NCBI GenBank assembly: GCA_036873135.1
Contig: JAPTYO010000021.1
Coordinates: 310,001 to 374,000 of the forward strand
Direction: 5' to 3'
Source: Clarkia xantiana subsp. parviflora
Lineage: Eukaryota; Streptophyta; Magnoliopsida; Myrtales; Onagraceae
DNA length: 64,000 nucleotides
Part shown: positions 9,217 through 18,500 of the stretch, in pieces
How the letters are laid out: each line of letters opens with the position of its first letter
Position numbering within the stretch: position 1 is the first letter of the stretch
Notes under the pieces: generated by a model
Told to the model about the DNA's origin: nothing
Database searches by the model: none
What the model saw: only the letters and a program-made list of their open reading frames with translations
Made by a program: the position numbers and the translations under genes

Positions 9217-9659
9217 TGAGGCTTGTACTTCTTACCCCTGGGGCTTGTCCTACTGCTCTATGCTCTTCTGCTTCCTTGGCTCTCTCCTCCTTGCTACCCT
9301 GCAAGAGGGGCAATACCAGGCACAGAGGGGGGGGGGGTGCCTGATGAACCCTCTCCGATGCCTAAGTCAGTACGTTTTTAGAGAGATAAAGCTAGAGAGA
9401 TGTCAGAGCAAAATTGTGCCACTTGCCAAGGTTCCCAAATGAATAGTGGAGGTGGGGTATTTATAGGCAACGGTGTCATTAAGGTAGCTTAATGACATCG
9501 TTAACCTTTAAACACAGTTAATTAACCTTTAAACACGTAATTAAGACCTTAGGATACGGAGAAGGTAGGTGGAATGAACCGAGTACGGGAGTCCAAGGGT
9601 GGTGCCGGGGCCCTTGGGGGGAGGGAAATCTGACCCCCAAGGGTAGGGGTTGGGTGAGG

Positions 9660-9890
9660 GCACCCAACCCCTCCTAGGGAGGATGGGGTTGGCCAACCCC
9701 ATCCCCCCTAGGGGAGATCGGGTTGGCTGACCCGATCTCTCCTAGGAGAGATCGGGTTGGCCGACCCGATCTCTCCTAGGAGGGATCAGGTTGGTCCACC
9801 CGATCTCCCCTAGGGGAGATCGGGTTGGCTGACCCGATCTCCCCTAGGGGAGGTCGGGTGTGGCCACCCAACCTCACCTAGGTGAGTTTG
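9660..9890. repeat. Palindrome array in LTR of element 2
   Basis: Counterpart of the array at 5575-5880. Six or seven dyad units centred on cctagg include gatctcccctaggggagatc and gatctctcctaggagagatc. The number and order of variants differ from the other LTR. Confidence 0.88.
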
Positions 9891-10040
9891 ACTCGGCCGG
9901 ACGAGCGCTTCGGTCTCGTCCGAGCCGTTGGTGTTCTCGCGAAGTGTTCGGGTTGAAGTTTCGATTTACAATCATTAATGGGATGATAAAAATACAACGA
10001 TTCGGAAGTCAATGGGTTCAAATTGGGCGTATATCCATCA

Positions 10041-10526
10041 ATTTACATGACAATCTATACATATTAATTACGAAACATTTAAGGATGCTACTTAAGCGAA
10101 ACACCACGTTATCATTAACACAAATAGTTCTTATTTCAATCACTATTTAGTGATGTTACTTATAATTTCTAATAATATATATACGTTATTATATATATAT
10201 ATATATATTTAAACATAAAAATAATGTATATGTTAATTGAATAAATAAGTGTTGGTATCATATAAATAAAAAAAAAAATTTAATGTTAATTTATTTCATT
10301 AAATTAAAATTAATACATTTTATATTATTATAACTCATCTAATTATTACCTAAAAATGTATTAATTTTATTAAAAGAACTATTGAAATGATTTTTTCATT
10401 TTTAAATTAAGATAAATGAAGTATTTTAACTTATTTTTTGTATCAATATTTTTTCACATACGTGGTATGCGGAGCTACCATCTAAGTATGTTTTTTAATA
10501 ATTTCACGACGATAATGAGGACGGAC
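10041..10526. other. AT-rich intergenic spacer
   Basis: Very AT-rich, with an AT dinucleotide run near 10190-10209 and an A run near 10268. No gene, RNA or repeat family is recognised. It is the right flank of element 2. Confidence 0.6.
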
Positions 10527-11009
10527 TAGGGCTGTAAACGAGCCGAGTCGAACTGAGTATCTGTCAAGCTCGACTCGACTCGATTAGTATTTGCCAAACT
10601 CGAACTCGGTCTAGTTCGAATTTGAAACTCGAACTCGAATCGAATCCAAACTCGGCTCGACTCGTTAATCTATTATATATCACAATAAATTAACATTTCT
10701 CATAACAAAAAAAATCAAGCTCGACTCGACTAAACTCGAACTCAATTGACTTATATAATAATTAATTATTATTAAATAAGAATAATAGTAAGAATCAAGC
10801 TCGACTCGACTCGACTTATAAACTCGAACTCAAAACCCGTTTAGGATTGCGAGTAAATCGAGCCGAGCATTATCAAGCTCCAGCTCGACTCGGTATACCA
10901 GAAAACTCGTCTCCAGCTTGACTCGACTCGAATTATTTCGATCCGAATTCGAGTTATGTCCGAGTCGATCCGAGTAACTCATGAGTAGCTTGACTCGTTT
11001 ACACCTCTA
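10527..11009. mobile_element. hAT-type MITE, 483 bp
   Basis: Ends are inverted: the left starts tagggctgtaaacgag and the right ends ctcgtttacacctcta. An imperfect 8-bp duplication flanks it (ggacggac at 10519-10526, gtacagac at 11010-11017; 6 of 8 match). Eight-bp duplications and this end type fit the hAT superfamily. The interior is full of tcgactcgac and gaactcgaa motifs and carries no coding sequence, so it is non-autonomous. Confidence 0.72.
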
Positions 11010-11043
11010 GTACAGACATATAATAGTAGCTATAATAATAAAG

Positions 11044-11862
11044 GGTTAACATGTCTTTTGGTCCAACATGTTTGACAACTTTTGGGTTTGGTCCAACATC
11101 CTTTTTTTGGCCTAGTTTTGGTACGATATGTTTGACAACTTTTGTCTTTTGATCCATCCGTTAGTTGACCGTCAGTTTGACCGTTAAATAGTCATGTGAC
11201 TTGCACATACCTAGCCCCAAATTTTTATTTTGTTCAGTTTAATCCTCAAATTTATTGTTCTAACTTTTTTTTTTTTTTTTCAATTTAGCCCTTAAACATT
11301 ATCAACCGCACCCTATGACTAAATTGACCTAGTCATAGTCTGACTCATGGCTAGGTCCGACCATGGCTAGGGTCACCGGACCTAGGCGACCCTAACCATG
11401 GTCCGACCTAGCCATGGTTCGGACTATGGCTAGGTCAATTTAGCCCTAGGGTCCAATTGGGTCAATTAAACCCTAATGCTAAATTGACATAGCCATGGTC
11501 CTACCCAATGCTAGGTCGGACCATGGTTAGGGTTGCCGGACCTAGGCGACCCTAACGATGGTCCGACCTAGCCATGTGTCGGATCATGACTAGGTCAATT
11601 AAGTCCTAGGTGTGGTTGATAATGTTTAAGGGCTAAATTACAAAAATAAAATGTTAGGAAAATAATTTTGAGGACTAAATTGAACAAAATAAAAATTTGG
11701 GGCTAGGCATGTGCAAGTCACGTGACTATTTAGGTCAGACTGACGATCAACTAACGGATGGACCAAAAGCCAAAAGTTGTCAAACATATGGTACCAAAAC
11801 TAGATCAAAAAAAAATATTGCACCTAAATCCAAAAATTGTCAAACATATTGGACCAAATGAT
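11044..11862. mobile_element. Large foldback element (arms of roughly 300 bp)
   Basis: The left arm (for example ggtccaacatgtttgacaac, ccgttagttgaccgtcagtt) returns inverted on the right (gttgtcaaacatatggtacc, ctgacgatcaactaacgg). Further in, atttagcccttaaacattat pairs with the stretch at about 11618-11640. The centre repeats accatggctagggt and ggacctaggcgacc motifs in both orientations. No clean target duplication was found. No coding sequence; probably a non-autonomous DNA transposon. Confidence 0.7.
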
Positions 11863-11865
11863 ATT

Positions 11866-11932
11866 ATAAATTATTTATTTAGTTATTATTGGTTAATATT
11901 ATTAACCAATAATAACTAAATAAATAATTTAT
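11866..11932. repeat. Perfect 32-bp inverted repeat with 3-base loop
   Basis: The arm 11866-11897 is exactly complementary to 11901-11932, separated by att. It is AT-rich (core ttagttattattggttaat). It directly follows the foldback element and lies about 450 bases before the SUO-type start codon. It may be the tip of another miniature element. Confidence 0.93.
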
Positions 11933-11941
11933 AGCAGAATA

Positions 11942-12379
11942 GAGTGAAACCCGATCCGCTCCCGTCCTATGTCCGCTTTGTTCTGCTTCTGCCAAATAAC
12001 CCCAACAACGCGCTGCCTCGTTCTATTTCTTCTCTATTTTTCCTCTGCCTCCGAATTTTGGCGCAATCGCTCTCTGGATCGAGGGACTGCTCGAAAAGAT
12101 AACAGCTTTCCTGGATCTGATGTTGAATTTTTAGAAATTTATTATAATGGCGAACTGGAAACCCTAGAATTGGAAGCCGCGAATTCTTTGCAGCGGTGGT
12201 TAGCTAGGGTTTTGGAAGGTGCTTGGATGCTCGGCTTGCTCGTTGGGCCTCAAACTGGTGTAGGACGTAGGAGGGGTTTTATGTTAGGGATTCTTGTTGG
12301 TTTTGCAATTTTGTCTGGAAAAGGATAGTTGAGGATTAATGGTAGTCGCTTGTAGTGAAATTGGGCGAAATGCAAGGCT
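11942..12379 (+). promoter_or_regulatory. Putative promoter-proximal region and 5' leader of the SUO-type gene, with an upstream ORF
   Basis: The stretch is pyrimidine-rich at its start (tctatttcttctctattttt), as plant leaders often are. No clear TATA box is visible; the only strong AT-rich sequence is the hairpin just upstream. An upstream ATG at 11969 opens 119 codons and stops at 12328, before the predicted start at 12380. If transcription starts before 11969 this ORF could reduce translation. The transcription start cannot be fixed from sequence. Confidence 0.4.
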
Positions 12380-12526
12380 ATGCATGGGAAGGGAGAAGGC
12401 GAGGAGTGTAGAAGACAGTTCAGAAATCTGCACATGCGGACAGTGCCCAAGCGCGTAGGGGTTGCGCGTGTTGCTTACGGTTCTTTATCCTTTCCAACGT
12501 CTCCTTCACCTAGTTTTTTCTGCAAG
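12380..12526 (+). CDS. SUO: Coding exon 1 of the SUO-like gene
   Basis: 49 codons from ATG to the AAG/GTAATG donor, phase 0. The family N-terminus also begins MHG, is basic, and ends FCK before a DGR(K/R)I motif that opens the next exon. This fixes both start and splice choice. Confidence 0.8.
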
Positions 12527-15500
12527 GTAATGCTTTTAATATCGATTCATCCTCTCTATCACGCTCTTCGTAACTTCATATTGGTTAAGCATTAGTTAGG
12601 GCACCTTGTCTTCATATTCTTAATTAGTTGTGGTCGACATGGCTCACTGCTATTGCGGTCAATGTGATTGTAAAATTTTCAGTTTTTTTTTTTGGAAAAT
12701 AATGATCATTTTACTAGATATATGTTGATAATATTTCTTTTGGCTAAGATGATGAGCTGAATAAGCAAGAAATGTTAGATGAGTATGTCGAGTATGATAG
12801 GGATTCTATTTTTGTACCTCAAGATTCAAACTCATCGCTCAGTCAGAATTTCATAATGAGAGAGTTAATATGGGTGACAAAACATCCACGTGAAGAACAA
12901 GCGCTGTACACAGTTTGGACTGAGCATTGGACAGAATGCAGGAAAGGATTCTTTCACCTAGATATTGCTATTCGCTCCAGCAGTAGGAACAGTTTTCAGT
13001 TGTGGGTTTGATGAAATGTGGTAAGAATTTGAATGTCGACTGTCCAAATATACTTACAAGCAGTAGAGTTGCTATTTGAGTGATATTCTCTCCTTATATG
13101 AGAGTTTGCTGCTCTCTCAAGATAATGAAGGGATACAATGTTGGCAGAGTAAGGGTGTGATATGGCTTCTGGCGGAGAAACTGTTGACATCGTCTATGTT
13201 TTATTGGACAATTTGGAGCTTTTATTTTAGTATATAAAATTCGGCCCCATCAAATTGTTTCATCTAAGTTATGGGGAAGCTGTGCTTGATTGTCTAAGAA
13301 GGGTGTTCTAATGGTTGATTTGCTATTCGGGATCATTGTTTTCCAATTTGATGACGTTTATCGGGATGTGCTTTGGTTGCAAATTGCAACCTAAAGAATA
13401 ATGATCTTCATCCGAAGGAGTTTGAGCAAGATTTGCGTACTAGTTACTAAGGAACAAAATCCCCAAACAGTTGGCGAAGATCAATGCCAATTTCCTATAT
13501 TACATAATGTGGAGGATAGTATATAGCTTTGTCCTATGCTTGCTTTTGAGATTCCTGAGTACAAATCACTACTTTTGAATCTAGAGGCTCTACTTTGCCA
13601 GAGAATGAATTTACCTCTGTGGGTGTTAAATGAATTTCATTAGTGATGCGGCAAGAGAGGCAGTTCATTTACAGAAAGAAGGTGGAAAGATATAGCAAGA
13701 TGTGTAGGCAAAAGTTCATATAAGTGATACAAAATATTGTTTTTCCATGAGAAAATGGAATATTGAACTTAAATGTCGTAATGAGTTTGGCTCTTAAAAT
13801 AGCCTTCTAGGTGGTCTTCTGGATAGATAAATCGGTAAGTTCTGAAGATCACTAGGTAAATACAGGAACTGAGAGTCCCAGGATGGCTCTCGTAGAAGAA
13901 TGGGTTAGGATCGTACATTTTTGTACAGCTGGTTATACTATTGGATTAAGATGTGTTCATGGACAGTACAAACTTTTTTGGTGTGACCATGACTCTTATT
14001 TTGTTTTTGTGCATGACTTTCCATTGTGTACCTTTTGTATCTCCCCCATTTTTTGTAAATCTTGCACTTTCTTGGTGCCTTATTGATGGTATATTATCCT
14101 TACCATTCAAAAAAGGAACTCAGGAACTGGGATGTAGGGGAAGTTTCCTTGACAAAGTGCTGGTGATAGTATGAATTTCTTGAACCTTTTGAAGACTGGC
14201 TGTATGATTTTTCCATGCCCTCTGTTGTTAGATTCGATAAGATGAGATAAAATTCTTACTGAATATGCTACGAAATAATTATAGTTTGTCATCATTAGGC
14301 TATCGGGAATTAAAGAAATAGATACTTAGTGAAAGTAGTGGTGGTTTAGTGCTACGATTACCCTCAGAATCTCGTGTGTTGGTGAACCCTTCTTGATTTT
14401 GACGTAGTTTTGCACAATTATATCTTCAGTAAGTGATCACTGGTAAATTTCAATGCAAGTTATGTGTGCATTTAGTTTCGTTAAATACTCTTTCTTGTTG
14501 ATATATCTACGTTTGAAATGATTTGTTAGCCAAAGGTTTGATTGGGTTTATTAAACTTTTATTTACATTATTACTTATATGAATGCGGAAACGCTACAGC
14601 TGACCATTTAAATCTAGATTTTGAAACGCTAGATAGTAATGTCTCTAGATTCTTATTGTCTTGAAGAAAGAGGTACTGCTTAGTTTTTTTTTTTTTTTGA
14701 CGAAGGGTACTGCTTAGTTGAATATTCTGATTTATACTGTAATTTCTTGCTGATTTAGGTGGATATTGTTTTTTATCCTCAACTTGAACTTTTAAGATGG
14801 GCTATTATGTAAACTTAACTTGTTTAAGACATTTTGATTTTTATCTTAACAGGACGGTCGCAAAATCAACGTGGGGGAGTGTGCTCTTTTCAAACCACCT
14901 GAGGATTCTCCTACTTTCATTGGAATAGTGTGTTCATTAACAGCAGATAAAGAAAACAACTTAACATTGGGTGTGAATTGGCTTTATCGATCCACTGAAG
15001 TTAAGCTTGGGAAAGGCATCTTATTTGAAGCTGCACCAAACGAGGTTTCGTAGGAATGCGATTCCCGCTGCTTCGTTACTCCATCCGTGTAAAGTTGCAT
15101 TTCTTCCTAAAGGTGTTGATCTTCCACCTGGAATCTCTTCTTTTGTTTGCCGCCGAGTTTACGACGTCGAAACCAGTTGTCTGTGGTGGCTAACTGAAAA
15201 AAACGACCTTAACGTGAGTTGTGTACAAATTTCTCTTCCAACTTTTAGTATTTGTTGTGGACAAAAACTACTTCCATACCTTTTCTAGTCCATTTATATT
15301 TGTTAAATATTCTTTTCCTACAGGAGCAACAGGAAGAGATAAATCAGCTTTTACAGAAGACTCAAGTTGAAATGCATCCTAAGCAGATGAGCGGTCCGAT
15401 GTCAACAGCACAATCAAAGCCTCTATCAGACCCTGTCCAGATCATAGTTTCTCAAGGTAAAGGGAAGAAGAAGGAACGTGGAGACCACAACTCAGATGTT

Positions 15501-18500
15501 GAAGAACGGGAACGATATGAAAAACTGGAGGATGGTGATCCTGATCTGTTAAAATTAGAAAGCTCGTTGAAATCTGAGATTGCAAAAGTAACAGAAGAGG
15601 GTCCGCTTGTAGATGCAGAAGGGGTTGAAAGATTAGTTCAGGTAATGTTTTGTGAGAAGAATGAAAAGAAAGCAGATCTATCTGCACGTTCGATGCTTAC
15701 TGGTGTTATTGCTGGCACGGATAAGCTCGAATGCCTCCGCAGTTTTGTTGGGCTGCGGGGTTTGTCTGTGTTGGATGATTGGCTCCAGGAGATTCATAAA
15801 GGGAAGATCAGTGATGGTAGTGGCCTCAAGGATAATGGAAAATCAATAGAGGAATTTCTCTTACTTGTGCTTCATGCTTTGGAGAAATTGCCTGTAAACC
15901 TTCAGGCCTTGCAGCTCTGTAACATTGGGAAGTCTGTGAATCATTTGCGGACTCACAAAAGCTTAGAAATTCAGAGAAAGGCTCGGAGTCTAGTTGACAC
16001 TTGGAAGAAGCGTGTGGCGGCTGAAATGAGTATTAGTGATACAAGGCCAAGCTCAACTCAAGCTGTGTCGTGGTCAGGAAAGTCTCGTGTTCCTGAGGTC
16101 TCCCTTGGCAATAGACAAGCAGGTGGATCCTCTGAGTTTGGTCCGAATAGCCCTATTGTGCATGGTTCTCTCCCTAAAACTGCTCCAACAAAGCTTGTGC
16201 ATGGTGAAACTGAACCTGCTTTTGGGTCACTTGGGTCGACAAAGGTAGCTGCCTCACATTTATCTAACTTCAAAGATGGACAATTGAAGCCCACCATTAC
16301 TAGCACCACCTCTGATCTCCTCCTTTCAACAACGTCAAGGGATGAGAGGAGTAGCGGTTCAAGCCCTTCTCACAACAATAGTCAATCTTGCTCAAGTGAC
16401 CTTGTGAAAGCAGGGAGTGTTTCTCTGAAGGAAGATGCAAGGAGCTCAACTGCTGGTTCCAGTAAATTGTCGAGCGGATTTTCTCAGTCCAAGAAGTCAA
16501 CCAATGGTTTTCCTGGATCAGCTGTATGGGAGAGTAAGCCCAGTAGAACAGGTTCACTGCAGAAAAATGTTACTCTAGACACAGCTTGTCAAGCTGGATT
16601 AACGGTTGAAAAGGCAGTTGATGTGTCCGGTGACGGTGACGGTAATGGGAATGATCATAAGTTGATTGTCAAAATTCCAAATAAAGGCTGTAATCCTGCT
16701 CAAGCTGAAACTGATGTATCTCCTGATGAAATCTCTGTAATGACTAACAGAGCTTCATCTCCATCCTTTGCAGAAAGTCCTGATCAACCTGGTGTTGCTA
16801 TGGAAGAGAAAGTAGATGCATGTCAAGCTAGTGTAAACAGTGATGCAAATTCTGATTCATGGCAGAGTAATGATGTTAGAGATTTGCTTACTGCATGTGA
16901 TGACGATGGTGATAGCAGTGATGCTGTTGGTGACAGAGACAAGCATTTGAAGAGTGAGGAGAACCCCCCAAAGATGCTAGATATATTGAGAAATGCTGGT
17001 AAATTTTCTGAAGCCTCTTTCAGCCCCATGAATGCATTGATTGAGAGTTGTGTCAATTTCGCTTCAACTAATAAACGACCAGTTTCTAGAGGAGATGATG
17101 CCGGGATGAATTTGCTTGCTAGTGTGGCTGCTGGTGAGATGTTCAAGGCAGAACTGAAATCCCCTGATGAGTCTCCTAAGAGAAATCTTGCATCAGCTGG
17201 GCAAGATTTTGCTGGAAATGATTCAGCAATGAAAGCATCCCCTCGCGCTCCACAAAATTGCCTATTGAAGGAATACACTTCATCTGATAAAGGAGATTGC
17301 AGAATCTCCACATTATGCCCCGAAACAATACCAGAAGTGAAAAAAGAGTTAAATTCCTCCAGTATGGACATGGAGACTGCTGCTGAACCATGTCCCCGAA
17401 GCAATGAGACTGTAAATGGAATGGCAATTGGTACTCCTTCTCCTGCTGCTGTTTCTACAGTTACCAATGTTGTCAAAAATGAGATATATGGAGGGAAACA
17501 GTTGATTGAACAAAATGGGCTAAATTTACATGGGATCCTAGGTGCTAAAGACAAACCTGATTGTTTGTCTTTAGTCGAAAATACGTTTACCATTGATATC
17601 ACTAGTGCAAAGGCAGAAGAGGGAGCTGGTGAAGTTGTCTATGCATCAGGTGCAGTGGAGGAAAAGCCTAGTGAGAGGATACTTGCTGAAACTATTGACA
17701 AAGAAGTTAAGAACATTGACAAACAGAATATGAAAAAGCTGAGGGAAAGAGATGTTGTGCGCAATGATAAGCAGAATGAGCTAAAAAATGATAAATTGTT
17801 GGCCTTGAATAGTGAAACCAGTGAATGCAGATTGCCAGGGACGGGCAGTATAGCTGTTGAAACAGAACAGTGCAGTTCCACTACCACACTTGCTGCTGCT
17901 ACACAGGGATCAGGCACATCTCTGAGACTGGAGTTCGATCTAAATGAAGGCTTAGATGCAGAGGATACAAAATTCGGTGAACCAGTGAGCTACCGTCTGC
18001 CTAATTCAACTACAGTTCCTTTGATTAGTCTGTTACCTCCTGCTGCATCATCCCATAATGCTGGTCTTCCTGCCCCAATTGCTGTGGCCGCTTCTTTAAA
18101 AGGAAACTTTATCCCACCCAATGATTTGCTGAAGGCAAAAGTGGAACTTGGGGGATGGAAAGGCTCTGCAGCAACTAGTGCATTCAGACCAGCTGAACCA
18201 AGAAAGATTGTTGAGAAGTCAATTCGGATGTTGGATCCTACTAATTCCTCCAGTTCTTATTCTGCTAAAAAAAACCGCCCGCCTCTGGATTTTGACTTGA
18301 ATGCGCCCGGTGAAAAAATTATTGAGGATGCAGCCCCTGAACACTCTGTTTTGCAAATGACTTCTTTGTATAGTAATTGCAGAACTAGTTCTCAGCATGA
18401 GATGACAGGTTCTACACGTCATACTGGATCTATTGGACTTGGTCTCGATCTAAACCAGATTGGTGAAGCTGCTGATGTTAGTAACTTTGTTGTTGGCAAT

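Larger units (their letters stand above)
6388..10040 (-). mobile_element. Truncated Tat-type retrotransposon, 5' half, inverted (element 2)
   Basis: Reading leftward from 10040 I see a 5' LTR of the same family as element 1, a primer binding site, a decayed gag and a decayed protease, and then a break at 6387/6388 where the LTR of element 1 starts. The simplest reading is that element 1 inserted into element 2 and that the remainder of element 2 lies to the left of the window. Confidence 0.75.
8952..10040 (-). mobile_element. 5' LTR of element 2, inverted relative to the element 1 LTR
   Basis: It runs from TGATGGATATACG (at 10040, - strand) to CCTAACA (at 8952), about 1089 bp. It is the reverse complement of the LTR at 5424-6387 over most of its length, including the TATA box, the palindrome array (9660-9890) and the stretch around ttaattacgtgtttaaaggt. 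It differs mainly by a 24-bp minisatellite near 9102-9216. Confidence 0.88.

Noticed and set aside
9038..9344. Open frames on both strands encoding 8-residue repeats
   Set aside because: By-product of a 24-bp minisatellite inside an LTR.
12772..13011. 79-codon open frame in intron 1 of the SUO-like gene
   Set aside because: No family resemblance, and the splice sites around intron 1 explain the region.
15044..15052. GT...AG nonamer (gtttcgtag) at the BAH lesion as a tiny intron
   Set aside because: Nine bases is far below any plant intron, and removing it does not change the frame.
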